Source: an uncultured Actinomycetes bacterium
Lineage (GTDB): Bacteria > Actinomycetota > Acidimicrobiia > Acidimicrobiales > RAAP-2
Direction: 5' to 3'
NCBI GenBank assembly: GCA_903828785.1
Contig: CAIKNP010000019.1
Coordinates: forward strand, 1 to 64,000
Length of the DNA stretch: 64,000 bases
Shown here: positions 8,399 through 18,181 of the stretch, in pieces
Numbering within the stretch: position 1 is the stretch's first letter
How the letters are laid out: each line of letters opens with the position of its first letter
Program-made: the position numbers and the translations under genes
The notes under the pieces: model-generated
What the model was told of the DNA's origin: nothing
What the model saw: the letters and a program-made list of their open reading frames with translations, nothing else
Database searches by the model: none

Positions 8399-10421
8399 AT
8401 TCGTCCTGCGCGGAAAAGGCGGTCACCGGTTGGCGACGTCGCCAGCGACGGTCGGAGCCGAGAACCCACGTGGATTCGTCGTCGCGCCAAGTCACTTCGA
8501 ATGCATCGAGCAGATCCGCGCGCAGTGCAGGGTCGTCGACGGGGACAATGACCTCCACCCGCCGGTCAAGATTACGTTCCATCACATCAGCCGAACCCAT
8601 ATACACCCGGTCGCGGTCCTCGCCGGGGTGACCGAAAATAAACAAACGAGAGTGCTCCAAAAACTGTCCGACGAGGGAGTGAACCGAGATATTCTCCGAC
8701 AGACCCTCCACTCCGGGCCGCAGGCAGCAAAGCGTTCGCACCAAAAGTCGAACCTCGACTCCCGCCATCGAGGCGTCGTAGAGGGCGTCAATCACCGAGG
8801 GATCAGTGAGCCCATTGGTCTTAATCAAAATTCGTCCCGCGCTTCCCAAATCACGCTGGCGCTCAATTTCGCTAATCAGGAATTCCCGAATACCAAAAGG
8901 GCTCACCACGATGCGCTCGTAATTGCCAATTTTGGCGAAACCCGTCAAGTAGTTGAAGAGCTCACCGACGTCCTTGGTAATAACGGCGTCATCGGTGAGT
9001 AGCCCAAAGTCCTCGTAATTGCGAGCGGTTTTCGAATTGTAGTTTCCACTGGCAATGTGGACGTATCGCCTCGTCTCGTTTCCTTCCGTGCGCACGACGA
9101 GCGCAACTTTACAGTGCGTCTTAAGTCCCATAACGCCATAGACGACGTGCACTCCTGCGTCTTCCAAGGCCTTCGCCCACGAAATGTTGGCGGCCTCATC
9201 AAACCTCGCCTTGATCTCGACGAGCGCGACCACTTGTTTGCCCTCCTCGGCGGCCCGGATCAGCGATGCCACAATGGGGGAATCACCCGATGTCCGGTAA
9301 AGGGTCTGCTTAATGGCGATAACCGCTGGATCCAGGGCGGCTTGGGCAATGAAAACTTCCACCGAATCACTGAAAGACTCGTAGGGGTGGTGGACCAGTA
9401 GGTCAGCTTCGCGAATGGCGGCGAAGATGTCGACCACGTGTTCGCCAGCGAGCAATCGCTTGGGCGTCAAGGGCGACCACCCTTCGCCCTTCAATTCGGG
9501 ATGATCCAGCGCGTACAGGCTCCAGAAATCGTGTAGTCCTAGCGGGGCATCACTGACGTACACGTTGGACTTGTCCACTTCAAGCTGGGTGGTGAGGAGA
9601 TCCAAGAACTCACTGGACATGCCCTCTTGGATCTCGACCCGCAGTGCTTCGCCGAAGCGTCGTCGTCGCAGCTCAATTTCTAAAGCGACGAGAAGGTCGT
9701 CCGCTTCGTCTTCATCCAAACTCAGGTCGGCGTTGCGCGTAACCCTAAAGAGGTCACCCCGCCCCAGTACCATGCCAGGGAATAGTCGCTGTAAGTGGTG
9801 CAGTATTAAGTCCTCTAAGAGGACCAAGCGTCCGGCCCCGGCGTCTAGAAAACGTGGCAGGGAGCTCGGAACCTTGATGCGAGCGTTACGCTCCTCGCCC
9901 GACTCCTCGTCACGAACCGTGACGGCAACATTTAACGAGAGATTGGAAATCATTGGGAAGGGGTGTCCGGAGTCGACGGCCAGCGGCGTCAACACTGGGT
10001 AGACGTGCTGATCAAAGTAGGCGGTGAGCGACGATTGCGCGCTGACATCCAAATCCACGAAGGGAACGACCGCGACGCCTTTTTGCGCCAGTGCGGGTAA
10101 GAGCACGTCCAAAACCAGCCGATCTTGACGTTCGATCAGGGAGGCCACTCGCTCCCGAATCGCCGCCAATTGTTGCCGGGGCCGAACACCATCCACCGAG
10201 GGAGTTTGCACTCCTGCGGCGACCTTGTCTTGCAGACTCACTACCCGCACCTGAAAAAATTCGTCAATCATGTCGGCGAAGATGGCGATGAATTTGCAGC
10301 GTTCGAGCAAAGGCTGATGGACGTCTTCGGCGAGATCGAGTAGACGTGCGCCAAACTCCAGACGTGACAGTTCCCGGCTCGAAAAGCGATCAGGCCCGAA
10401 GGCCGCAACGTTTGTACGCAA
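8361..10421 (-). CDS. ppk1: Polyphosphate kinase 1
   Basis: PPK1 reversibly makes inorganic polyphosphate from the gamma phosphate of ATP. The 686-residue length and the domain order (N, head, C1, C2) fit. The phosphorylated histidine is His455 in the HIASGNYNSKTARNYED motif and the second catalytic histidine is His590 in FLEHSRLF, matching His435 and His592 of the E. coli enzyme. The start is a TTG preceded by GAAAG; the conserved FSSRELSRLEF segment begins soon after, so little room exists for another start. It is a single gene, divergent from the SEDS gene at 10507 and overlapping the convergent UPF0104 gene. Confidence 0.95.
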   Translation of the reverse strand: MRTNVAAFGPDRFSSRELSRLEFGARLLDLAEDVHQPLLERCKFIAIFADMIDEFFQVRVVSLQDKVAAGVQTPSVDGVRPRQQLAAIRERVASLIERQDRLVLDVLLPALAQKGVAVVPFVDLDVSAQSSLTAYFDQHVYPVLTPLAVDSGHPFPMISNLSLNVAVTVRDEESGEERNARIKVPSSLPRFLDAGAGRLVLLEDLILHHLQRLFPGMVLGRGDLFRVTRNADLSLDEDEADDLLVALEIELRRRRFGEALRVEIQEGMSSEFLDLLTTQLEVDKSNVYVSDAPLGLHDFWSLYALDHPELKGEGWSPLTPKRLLAGEHVVDIFAAIREADLLVHHPYESFSDSVEVFIAQAALDPAVIAIKQTLYRTSGDSPIVASLIRAAEEGKQVVALVEIKARFDEAANISWAKALEDAGVHVVYGVMGLKTHCKVALVVRTEGNETRRYVHIASGNYNSKTARNYEDFGLLTDDAVITKDVGELFNYLTGFAKIGNYERIVVSPFGIREFLISEIERQRDLGSAGRILIKTNGLTDPSVIDALYDASMAGVEVRLLVRTLCCLRPGVEGLSENISVHSLVGQFLEHSRLFIFGHPGEDRDRVYMGSADVMERNLDRRVEVIVPVDDPALRADLLDAFEVTWRDDESTWVLGSDRRWRRRQPVTAFSAQDEFKRRALAKNRLL

Positions 10422-10494
10422 GCTCGTAACTTTCTTTCAATCTGAAACTGTCCAGCTCAATGCTAGGACTACTCTGGCAGGGTGAGACTTACCA

Positions 10495-10500
10495 TAAGGT
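10495..10500 (+). promoter_or_regulatory. Leaderless -10 hexamer of the first SEDS gene
   Basis: TAAGGT ends six bases before the TTG at 10507. The same bases contain AAGG, so a ribosome-site reading is also possible. Confidence 0.4.
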
Positions 10501-10506
10501 TAAGCG

Positions 10507-11853
10507 TTGTCAGTCTCGGTTGAGAGCAGTGGCGCCCTACTGCGGCGGGGCCGTTCGACCGAACTCGTGCTGTTGGTGGCAACGTGGGTCATCATTAGCG
10601 GCTTCTTCATCCTGGCCTCCCTCGGGGCTCAAGGACACATTCCTGCTAACGCCACGTCCTATTTGTCGGTTATGGTGGGAATTTCTCTCGGACTACACCT
10701 GGCCATTCGCTTTCTGGCTCCGCACTCGTCGCAGATCCTGATTCCCATCGCCACCATGCTGAACGGTGTGGGCTTCGTCGAAATCGCCCGTTGGAATCCG
10801 CCACTGGCGTCGCTGCAGGCCTTTTGGTACGGGGTCTCGGCAGTGGCGGTGGTCGTCACACTTCTGCTGGTCCGTCGAGCTCGCGACCTCGACCGCTTCC
10901 GATTCAGCTCACTCGCCATCGCTATCATTTTGATGCTCCTACCCTTAGTGCCCCACTTTGGGCGGAGAATTGGGGGTGCCCGCCTCTGGGTGGTGGGCTC
11001 GCTCTCCTTTCAGCCGGTAGAGATTGCCAAAATCCTGCTCGTCTTCTTTTTCGCCTCATATTTCGCTTCGCATCGAGTATTGCTCTCGACGCCGACTCAG
11101 CGATTTGGCCCCCGATTGATTGTCCCGCCTCGAGTACTTATCCCTATCCTCGTCGCGTGGGGATTGTCAATAGGCATTCTCGGTGCGGAGAACGATATTG
11201 GATTCGCAATGCTCCTCTTCACGCTGTTCATGGGGATGTTGTGGGTGTCGACGGGCCTCAAGACCTACGTGGGCTTGGGGATAGCACTCTTTGGGGTCGG
11301 TGGGTACGTCGCCTACGGCCTTTTTCCCCAGGTGCACTCGAGAATCGGTTTCTGGTTAGATCCTTGGAGCAAGGCGAACCTGCACGTGTCAACCCAGTTA
11401 ATTGACGGCTGGTTTTCGCTGGCCGCTGGTGGGGTCACCGGGACCGGACTCGGGCTCGGTCAGTCCGGCAATATACCCCACATCACTTCTGACATGATTT
11501 TTGCGGCGGTTGGTGAGGAACTTGGTTTTCTCGGCATCATTCTCCTCCTTTGCTTGTTCGTGGCCTTCGTTGGGGAGGGCTTCGCCATTGCCCAACGGGC
11601 CCACTCCGACTTCATCCGCCTCGCCGCGACCGGATTGAGCATGACGATGGGCCTGCAAGCTTTCTTCATCATGGCCGGCATACTGCGCCTCTTGCCCTTT
11701 ACGGGCATTACCCTGCCCTTTGTCGCTTACGGAGGGTCGTCGCTCTTCGCCAATTACATCATCGTCGCCCTCTTGTTACGAATTTCCGACGAGACCAATC
11801 GACCTCGACGAAGTGGCGGCGAGATTGTGGCGCTCACCTTCGCCGACGCCTAG
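10507..11853 (+). CDS. SEDS-family peptidoglycan polymerase (FtsW/RodA-like)
   Basis: This 448-residue membrane protein has about ten transmembrane segments and the SEDS hallmarks: RRIGGARLWVVGSLSFQPVEIAK in the first third, AENDIGFAMLL in the central loop, and the ending PFTGITLPFVAYGGSSL. SEDS proteins polymerise glycan strands from lipid II together with a class B penicillin-binding protein. No partner gene lies nearby, so whether it serves division (FtsW) or elongation cannot be decided; a clear RodA is encoded at 12305. The start is TTG, supported by the first membrane segment beginning at about residue 18. It shares a CTAG stop with the convergent downstream gene. Confidence 0.85.
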   Translation: MSVSVESSGALLRRGRSTELVLLVATWVIISGFFILASLGAQGHIPANATSYLSVMVGISLGLHLAIRFLAPHSSQILIPIATMLNGVGFVEIARWNPPLASLQAFWYGVSAVAVVVTLLLVRRARDLDRFRFSSLAIAIILMLLPLVPHFGRRIGGARLWVVGSLSFQPVEIAKILLVFFFASYFASHRVLLSTPTQRFGPRLIVPPRVLIPILVAWGLSIGILGAENDIGFAMLLFTLFMGMLWVSTGLKTYVGLGIALFGVGGYVAYGLFPQVHSRIGFWLDPWSKANLHVSTQLIDGWFSLAAGGVTGTGLGLGQSGNIPHITSDMIFAAVGEELGFLGIILLLCLFVAFVGEGFAIAQRAHSDFIRLAATGLSMTMGLQAFFIMAGILRLLPFTGITLPFVAYGGSSLFANYIIVALLLRISDETNRPRRSGGEIVALTFADA

Positions 11854-12308
11854 TCGGCCTTTTCGGCCAGCTGCTGCAAAATTGTTTCATCAATCAAAAA
11901 TGGTGCGCCGCTGGGGTGACGCAGCCCAATGGCGAAAGCGTCGCTGGGTCGACAGTCGATGACGCGGCGACCCTTCGGCGTCATTAAATCAAGTTCCGCG
12001 AAGAAAACTCCCGCGTCGTAGCGCACGATGCGCACCGCTATTACGTCAACACCGAGCGTGGTGAGCAGCGTGGTCGCCAATTCACTGCTGGACGGGCGCC
12101 GGGCGGGCACACCGGCCAGAGCGAGGGAGAGAGCGGTGGCTTCCGGAACGCCGAGCGGCATAGTGAAGGTCCGACGGTCCCCCTCGATTTCCTGGAAATG
12201 CAGGCGGGGTGACGGCGTCTGCAGGTCGTAGTCGACCGATTCAAGGGTGATCAAGCGGAAGACCACGTCAACATCGAGTGGCACACCCAGCGGTTCGTCG
12301 CTACTCAT
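11850..12308 (-). CDS. Bifunctional nuclease family protein (DUF151)
   Basis: This 152-residue protein matches the DUF151/bifunctional nuclease family, with the conserved blocks FTMPLGVPEATALSLAL, the mid-domain YDAGVFFAELDL and the terminal IDCRPSDAFAIGLR. Related plant proteins have RNase and DNase activity; actinobacterial members usually sit near wall or DNA-repair genes and are little studied. Its start overlaps the rodA stop by 4 bp, so it is co-translated with rodA as the last gene of the long minus-strand run. Its TAG stop shares the CTAG at 11850-11853 with the convergent SEDS gene. Confidence 0.82.
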   Translation of the reverse strand: MSSDEPLGVPLDVDVVFRLITLESVDYDLQTPSPRLHFQEIEGDRRTFTMPLGVPEATALSLALAGVPARRPSSSELATTLLTTLGVDVIAVRIVRYDAGVFFAELDLMTPKGRRVIDCRPSDAFAIGLRHPSGAPFLIDETILQQLAEKAD

Positions 12309-13447
12309 GCACCACCTCCTCGTCGTGAGACCGACAAGACGGCCCCGCCCGCTAGGTAGAAGACCAGCACCGCCGAACCGCCGTAACTAATGAAGGGAAG
12401 CGGGATGCCCGTCACCGGCATGATACCCATTGTCATTCCAATGTTTTGAAAACAACTGAAGGCGAAAAAGATGAAGACACCAATACACAGCACTCTTCCC
12501 ATGGTGTCGCGTGCGCGTCTTCCAATCACCCACATGCGCCAACCGACGAGGCCCAAGAGAGTGATCAACACTAGGGCGCCCACCAGTCCGAACTGCTCCC
12601 CCACGGCGGTAAAAATGAAGTCAGTTTTCTGTTCGGGAACATAGCCCAGCACGGTCTGCATTCCGCGAAAGGCGCCGGCGCCGAAGAGGCCACCGTTGCC
12701 AATGGCGGACTTGGCGTTCGCCACTTCGTAGAGCAAGGTTTGAATATTGGCGTTCGTCGAGTTCTGATTGAGGAAAGAGGTAAAGCGCGCAATCTGGTAC
12801 TTCTGCAAAACGTCAAAATAGATGGCACCCGCCAAACCAATGGAGCCCACCACGGCGAGGAAGGTGAGAAAGCGGGGCGGTACGCCGGCAATGACCATCA
12901 TGCCCGCCACGACCAGCACAATGATGATCGAGGTTCCTAGATCGGGCTGAAGAACAATGAGGCCAACGGGGGCGACGGCCATCACCAAAAGTCGCGCTAC
13001 GTCGTACATTCGCAGTCCGTCACTGCGACGCGCGCAGAAGGTCGAGACGGAGAGAATTATGGCGAGCACCGTGAACTCACTGGGCTGTACTTGCACAAAG
13101 CCCAAGTTGAACCATCGCTGGGCACCCAGCGCACTCTGACCCAACACGAAGACGCCCATCAGGGACAGTACGCCAATGATGTACACGGGCGTGGCGATTG
13201 ATTCCAGTTTGCGGTAGTCAATGAAGGAGATGAGGCACATCGCAACTATGCCAATCACCACGAAGATGAATTGTCGCTGGAAGTAGTACTGAGGGTTGTA
13301 GCCGCCCATGATAAGACGCTGTCGAGTGGCCGAATAAATGAAGAAGCTGCCGAGGAACCCTAGGGCCGCCAGTCCCGCGAGCAGCGTGATATCAACCTGG
13401 TCGCGGCGAACGGGCCGGTGTGACAGTCGCTCGAGAAGAAGACTCAC
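12305..13447 (-). CDS. rodA: Rod shape-determining protein RodA
   Basis: RodA is the SEDS glycan polymerase of the lateral wall machinery. The 380-residue protein has about ten membrane segments, the ALGAQRWFNLGFVQVQPSEF block, the catalytic-loop aspartate in LQPDLGTS, and the end motif PVTGIPLPFISYGGSAV. I place the start at the GTG 13447, whose GTGA overlaps the aroE stop by 4 bp and has GAGG seven bases upstream; an upstream start at 13498 would add 17 arginine-rich residues lying inside aroE. It is translationally coupled to aroE before it and to the DUF151 gene after it. Confidence 0.92.
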   Translation of the reverse strand: MSLLLERLSHRPVRRDQVDITLLAGLAALGFLGSFFIYSATRQRLIMGGYNPQYYFQRQFIFVVIGIVAMCLISFIDYRKLESIATPVYIIGVLSLMGVFVLGQSALGAQRWFNLGFVQVQPSEFTVLAIILSVSTFCARRSDGLRMYDVARLLVMAVAPVGLIVLQPDLGTSIIIVLVVAGMMVIAGVPPRFLTFLAVVGSIGLAGAIYFDVLQKYQIARFTSFLNQNSTNANIQTLLYEVANAKSAIGNGGLFGAGAFRGMQTVLGYVPEQKTDFIFTAVGEQFGLVGALVLITLLGLVGWRMWVIGRRARDTMGRVLCIGVFIFFAFSCFQNIGMTMGIMPVTGIPLPFISYGGSAVLVFYLAGGAVLSVSRRGGGA

Positions 13448-14223
13448 GAGATTGCCTCGAGCAGATCGTGCCCACTTTGCTCCACGCCCCACCACCACTG
13501 CATCGTCAACGCGGCCTGGTAAGCCAGCATCGCGAGACCACTACTCGTACGGCAACCGTGATCCGCGTAGGCCTGGCGCCAGGGAGACCACAAGGGGTCG
13601 TAGGTAACGTCAATGGCGACGGTTTCGGCGCTGACGCCGCGGTCAACGAATGCTGCTACCCGCGTCGAACTTGGAGTGGTGTTGATCACTAGGTCAAGCG
13701 CGCCATCGAATTCTTCGAAGGTCTGGACGATGGGCGAGATTTGGCGTAGTCGTTCAGCACTTTCAGGGTTTCGCGCGCGAACGGTAATGGATGCGGCACC
13801 CTGGGTCGCGAGGGCGTCAACGATTGCGAGTGCGGAGCCACCGGCACCGTCGATGAGCACGCGAAGGCCTGCGGCCGAGACACCCCATTCGCCTTCCAGA
13901 GCCGAGATGAAGCCCGGTCCGTCTAAGGCACAACCTTCGAGGACGCCATCACGGAAACGGAGGGTGTTGACCACACCCAGTCGCTGGGCGACGGGATCGA
14001 GGCCAAGGCAGATTTCCGCGGCCACCTTCTTTAGCGGCATCGTGACCGACAGGGCGTCAAAGGGGTTTCCCATCAGCGACACCAATTCACCGGCTCTCTC
14101 GAGGGGCAAGGGAATTCGTTCGGAGCTGCCGATGAGTCCAGCCCGCCGTAGTCCGAATTCGTGCAACTGAGGCGACAAGGAGTGTTCGATGGGAAAGCCC
14201 ACGACTCCTACGCGCCAGTTCAC
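13444..14223 (-). CDS. aroE: Shikimate dehydrogenase
   Basis: AroE reduces 3-dehydroshikimate to shikimate with NADPH in chorismate synthesis. The 259-residue protein has the substrate-site SLSP at residues 15-18, the catalytic Lys65 in SVTMPLKK, Asn86 in VVNT and Asp101 in ALDGPGF, essentially the E. coli numbering. The Rossmann loop is IDGAGGSALA, a variation of the usual GAGGA. The gene is flanked by rodA and mltG with 4-bp overlaps on both sides; an alaS-ruvX-mltG-aroE order is widespread in actinobacteria. Chorismate made here feeds menF, trpE and pabA in this window. Confidence 0.93.
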   Translation of the reverse strand: MNWRVGVVGFPIEHSLSPQLHEFGLRRAGLIGSSERIPLPLERAGELVSLMGNPFDALSVTMPLKKVAAEICLGLDPVAQRLGVVNTLRFRDGVLEGCALDGPGFISALEGEWGVSAAGLRVLIDGAGGSALAIVDALATQGAASITVRARNPESAERLRQISPIVQTFEEFDGALDLVINTTPSSTRVAAFVDRGVSAETVAIDVTYDPLWSPWRQAYADHGCRTSSGLAMLAYQAALTMQWWWGVEQSGHDLLEAIS

Positions 14224-15221
14224 GCGACGCCCCTGGCGGCAGCGAGACGCTCGTTAGCGAGTTGCTCGGCGAAGGTCGCAGCGAAGGCCATGGTCCCATC
14301 CTTGCTCACCAGTACAAAGTACAGCCAGGGTCCCGGTGGCGGATTCAGCATGGCGCGCAGGGCGTCGGTCGAAACCACACAAATTGGCGTAGGTGTCAGG
14401 CCCGCATTCAGGTAACTGTTGTACGGCGACGTCGTCGCCAGCATGCTCGGCGTCACCCTACCGCCGTCTCGCTGCAGTGCGTAAAGAATTGTTGAGTCCA
14501 TCTGCAAAGGGGTGCCCCGTGAGAGGCGGTTCAGAATCACGCGGGCAACGTCGGGCATATTTTTGACGTAGTAGCCCTCTTTTTCAACGATCGAAGCCCC
14601 CACGAGCAGCTGATACGCGTCAAGACCGTTGCGTCTTGTCGAAGCGTTGAGGCCCACCGAAGCCGCCTCGCGGGCGAAGCCCTCTTGCATAGCGGCCAGC
14701 AACTGGGCGGGCGTCTCGTGGGGCGCGATGACGTACTCTCCCGGCCCTACGAGCCCCTCCAGCGAGCGAACCGGAGCGTACTGACTAGCCGAGGCCGCCT
14801 GGCAGGCGGCCCTCAGGAATCCGTCGGCATAGACGCTTCCTTCATCCTGACTCAAGGTGACCGCCAATTCGTGCAGGGTCAAGCCAGGTCTCACCGACAG
14901 AACCACAGAATTGGGCCCTGCGGCCAACACACTACGTAGAGCGCTAAAGGAATCACCCTGGGGAAGCTCGTAATCACCAGCGCGCACCGAGGGCGAGCCA
15001 AAAATGGCCAGATCAATCTCGAAAGCCGTTGGAGATGCCAATACACCTTCCCGGTGCAAGGTGCCCACAATGGTCGTCATTGAATCGCCGTAGTGCACGA
15101 CCACCAGGACCGATTTATGCGACGCTCCCAGCGGATACATCTGCAGAGCGAACCACACTCCGAAACCCAACAGGCCGACAAGACCCGCAATGATGACACG
15201 CCCCAGCAGTCGCCTAGCCAT
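14220..15221 (-). CDS. mltG: Endolytic murein transglycosylase
   Basis: MltG cleaves nascent glycan strands at the membrane and is thought to set their length. The 333-residue protein starts with a short basic cytoplasmic end and one transmembrane helix (about residues 9-26), then a LysM-like domain and the YceG catalytic domain. The catalytic Glu213 lies in ASIVEKEG, followed by VILNRL and the PYNSYLNAGLTPTPI block. I chose the ATG at 15221, an 8-bp overlap with the ruvX end; an upstream extension would run inside ruvX. Coupled to aroE by a 4-bp overlap. Confidence 0.92.
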   Translation of the reverse strand: MARRLLGRVIIAGLVGLLGFGVWFALQMYPLGASHKSVLVVVHYGDSMTTIVGTLHREGVLASPTAFEIDLAIFGSPSVRAGDYELPQGDSFSALRSVLAAGPNSVVLSVRPGLTLHELAVTLSQDEGSVYADGFLRAACQAASASQYAPVRSLEGLVGPGEYVIAPHETPAQLLAAMQEGFAREAASVGLNASTRRNGLDAYQLLVGASIVEKEGYYVKNMPDVARVILNRLSRGTPLQMDSTILYALQRDGGRVTPSMLATTSPYNSYLNAGLTPTPICVVSTDALRAMLNPPPGPWLYFVLVSKDGTMAFAATFAEQLANERLAAARGVA

Positions 15222-15624
15222 TACGGGCCTCAATGAAGTGTTCCAACAAAACCACCGCGGCGGCTGAGTCAATGCGCGCGCGACTGTCGCGCTGCGACAC
15301 ACCTACCGACGTGAGGAGGCGTTGTGCCTCCACCGTCGTGAGCCGCTCGTCCCACTGCACCACTGGGACGGTGAGGCTTTGTGAGAGCAGGACGAAGAAG
15401 TCGTCGGCTCGGGTCGTTGACTCACTGACCGCACCCGACAAGGACAGTGGGCGACCAACGACGACCAGCTCGGATTCCTCCTCGGCGACGAGGGCGCGTA
15501 TGCGTGAGGATATAGATTCGTCTACCGGCAGCGCCGGGCGCGGAAACGCCATCGTCTCGAGAGAATCACTGACGGCGATACCGCAGCGCGTCGTTCCGGG
15601 ATCAACACCCAGCAATCGGGCCAT
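15214..15624 (-). CDS. ruvX: Putative pre-16S rRNA nuclease / Holliday junction resolvase-like (YqgF)
   Basis: This 136-residue RNase H-fold protein begins with the active-site strand LGVDPGTTRCGIAVSD and has the later conserved aspartate in QWDERLTTVEA and D-x-x-AA near the end. YqgF proteins trim the 5' end of pre-16S rRNA in E. coli and have been called Holliday junction resolvases by analogy with RuvC. It lies 2 bp after alaS and overlaps mltG by 8 bp, the standard actinobacterial context. Confidence 0.92.
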   Translation of the reverse strand: MARLLGVDPGTTRCGIAVSDSLETMAFPRPALPVDESISSRIRALVAEEESELVVVGRPLSLSGAVSESTTRADDFFVLLSQSLTVPVVQWDERLTTVEAQRLLTSVGVSQRDSRARIDSAAAVVLLEHFIEARNG

Positions 15625-15626
15625 GC

Positions 15627-18176
15627 TTAGAGCGCGGCCGCAGCCTGGAGCACGCGGTCGATCCCGTCGGTGTCTCGACCGCCGGCCAGGGCGAGATCTT
15701 TCGAGCCACCACCGCCGCCGCCCACTAGTTGGGCGAGCGCCTTCACGGTGGCGCCAGCGTCGAGTGAATCGTCACTCGCGACGACCAGAACGACCTTGGC
15801 CTCGAACACTCCCACGAGAACCACGGCTCGCCGACCCCGTCGTTGCAGATTCTGGGCCAAGTTCCGCAACTGCTCCCCTGGGTAGCCGTCAACGCGGGCG
15901 ACGAGAATTGGCCGATCAGTCTCGGCGTGCAATTGATCAGCGAAGAGGGAAAGTTGGGACTGGCGAAGGGCGCCCACCTCCTTTTCCATCTCTCGCTGAC
16001 GCTCAAAAACGCGCTCGAGTGAGGGAACAACGTCGTCTAGGGAAGTCTTCAACAGCGACGCCACCGCGCTTAGGGTGCTCTCCATCTCGGCACTGCGGCG
16101 ATACGCCCCCATGGCGCTCACGGCCTCGAGCCGACGAGTGCCGGCTCCGATGGATGATTCGCCAACCACTTGAATTTGGCCAATCGCGCCCAGGCGGTCG
16201 ACGTGGGTGCCACCGCAGAACTCGAGGCTGAATTTACCCGCGCGCACCACCCGAACCGTGTCGCCGTACTTATCACCAAAGAAAGCGATGGCGCCCATCT
16301 TCTCGGCGTCGCTCTTACTCGCGAGCACGGTCTCGACCTCGCCGTCAGCCGTAATTTCTTGGTTGACCAGGGTGAGGATTTCGCCGATTTCTTCTTGACG
16401 CACCCCCGCGTTGTGGGCGAAGTCAAAGCGCAGGCGATCGGGTCCGACGTAGGAACCCTGCTGGCGAACGTGGTCACCCAGCACCGTTCGCAGTGCCGAG
16501 TGCAGGAGGTGGGTGGAAGTATGGTTACGACTGGTGGCCTCGCGACGCTCGGGATTGATTGTCGCGACGCCGACCTGGCCAGGTACTATTTCGCCGACGA
16601 GTGTTCCGCGGTGCGAAAAGAGCCCCCCGGCAACGTTTTGGGTGTCGAGAATTTCGAAACGCCCCGATTCGGTGACGAAACTGCCGACGTCCCCAATCTG
16701 CCCTCCGGATTCTGCGTAGAAGGGCGTAGATTCTAAAAAGAGTTCGCTCGTCCCATTTTCGCCCGAGAGTACCCCAACGACGGTCGTCTCAACGCTGTAG
16801 TGACCCAAGTCTCGACCGATGAAATTCGTAGTGCCGAAGCTCTCAATGAGGGCCCGATACTGAGACTCGTCAGCCAAGTGCAGATTCTTCGACGAAGCAC
16901 GCGCTCGCTCTCGTTGGTCGGCCATGGCGCGGTCAAAGGTTTCACGCTCAACCGCCATACCCTTTTCGGCCACTAATTCACTGGTGAGTTCGATTGGGAA
17001 GCCGTGGGTGTCGTGGAGGCGAAAAGCCACATCCCCGGGAAAGGCCGTCGATCCCGCGCTGGCTACGTCGCGCTGCGCGCTCTCCAGCAGGCTCATGCCG
17101 GTGCGCAGCGTGCGGGCGAAACCCGCTTCTTCTCGCTCCAAAATGGAGACGATGAGGTCGCGATCTTTCACCAAAATGGGGTAGGCCAGTCCCATCTTTT
17201 CAATAGTGGCGTCCACCAGTTGAGCGGTCAAGGCTGCGTCAGAGCCGTTTCGGCGGGCGGCCAAAATGGCCCGACGAATGATGCGTCGAAGAACGTAGCC
17301 GCGCCCCTCGTTTGAGGGCAACACCCCGTCAGCAACCAGCATGGTCATCGCTCGGCCGTGTTCGGCAATTCGGCGAATGGCAATATCGGTACTCTCGTCG
17401 TGCCCGTAGGGCACGCCCACGGCCCGACTCGCCATCTCGAGAAGCGGCACGAAGAGATCCGTGGCGAACACCGACTCGACGCCATTCAGAATTGACAAGA
17501 CCCGCTCGAAACCTGCCCCCGTATCGATGTTTTGCTTGGGCAGGTCGCTCAGGGTCCCACCGACGCCCTTTTCGTACTGCATGAAAACGAGATTCCAAAA
17601 TTCAATGAACCGGTCCTCGCCCCCCAAAGCGGGCCCGCCGTCAGCGCCGAAGGATGGCCCCTTGTCGAAGAATATTTCGGAACACGGTCCGCAGGGTCCG
17701 GTGTCACCCATGGACCAAAAATTGTCCTCGTCGAGGCGCTGAATACGTTCGGGTCGAATGCCAATGAGATCACGCCACAGTTCTTCGGCCTGGTCGTCGC
17801 TTTCGTGGACCGTGATCCACAAGCGCTCGGGGTCGAGTCCGAAACCTTCGGTGATAAGGCCCCACGCCAGTTTGATGGCGCCTTCCTTGAAGTAGTCGCC
17901 GAAGGAGAAATTCCCCATCATCTCGAAAAAGGTCAGGTGGCGCTGCGTCGTGCCAATTTGATCAATGTCGGGGGCCCGGAAGCACTTTTGAATCGATACC
18001 GCCCGCGGCCCCGGGGGCGTTTCCTCTTGCATGAAGTAGGGCTTAAAGGGCACCATCCCGGCCACCGTGAACAAAAGTGACGCGTCGTGAGGAATCAAAC
18101 TCGCCGAGGGCACCACCAGGTGGCCGTTATCGGCGAAGTAATTTAGAAAAATTGAACGAAGTTGCGCAGCTTCCAC
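15627..18176 (-). CDS. alaS: Alanyl-tRNA synthetase
   Basis: This 849-residue class II synthetase charges tRNA-Ala and edits mischarged Ser and Gly. It has the N-terminal catalytic block LRSIFLNYFADNGH through KCFRAPD and TTQRHLTFFEMMGNFSFGDYF, the editing-domain zinc motifs HTSTH and CGGTH, and the C-terminal DHHA1 domain ending in a GGGGGGSKDLALAGG tract. The first 18 codons of the open frame overlap rarA and lack family similarity, so I start at the GTG 18176, 5 bp after the rarA stop. It precedes ruvX and mltG in the same minus-strand operon. Confidence 0.95.
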   Translation of the reverse strand: MEAAQLRSIFLNYFADNGHLVVPSASLIPHDASLLFTVAGMVPFKPYFMQEETPPGPRAVSIQKCFRAPDIDQIGTTQRHLTFFEMMGNFSFGDYFKEGAIKLAWGLITEGFGLDPERLWITVHESDDQAEELWRDLIGIRPERIQRLDEDNFWSMGDTGPCGPCSEIFFDKGPSFGADGGPALGGEDRFIEFWNLVFMQYEKGVGGTLSDLPKQNIDTGAGFERVLSILNGVESVFATDLFVPLLEMASRAVGVPYGHDESTDIAIRRIAEHGRAMTMLVADGVLPSNEGRGYVLRRIIRRAILAARRNGSDAALTAQLVDATIEKMGLAYPILVKDRDLIVSILEREEAGFARTLRTGMSLLESAQRDVASAGSTAFPGDVAFRLHDTHGFPIELTSELVAEKGMAVERETFDRAMADQRERARASSKNLHLADESQYRALIESFGTTNFIGRDLGHYSVETTVVGVLSGENGTSELFLESTPFYAESGGQIGDVGSFVTESGRFEILDTQNVAGGLFSHRGTLVGEIVPGQVGVATINPERREATSRNHTSTHLLHSALRTVLGDHVRQQGSYVGPDRLRFDFAHNAGVRQEEIGEILTLVNQEITADGEVETVLASKSDAEKMGAIAFFGDKYGDTVRVVRAGKFSLEFCGGTHVDRLGAIGQIQVVGESSIGAGTRRLEAVSAMGAYRRSAEMESTLSAVASLLKTSLDDVVPSLERVFERQREMEKEVGALRQSQLSLFADQLHAETDRPILVARVDGYPGEQLRNLAQNLQRRGRRAVVLVGVFEAKVVLVVASDDSLDAGATVKALAQLVGGGGGGSKDLALAGGRDTDGIDRVLQAAAAL

Positions 18177-18181
18177 GGCAT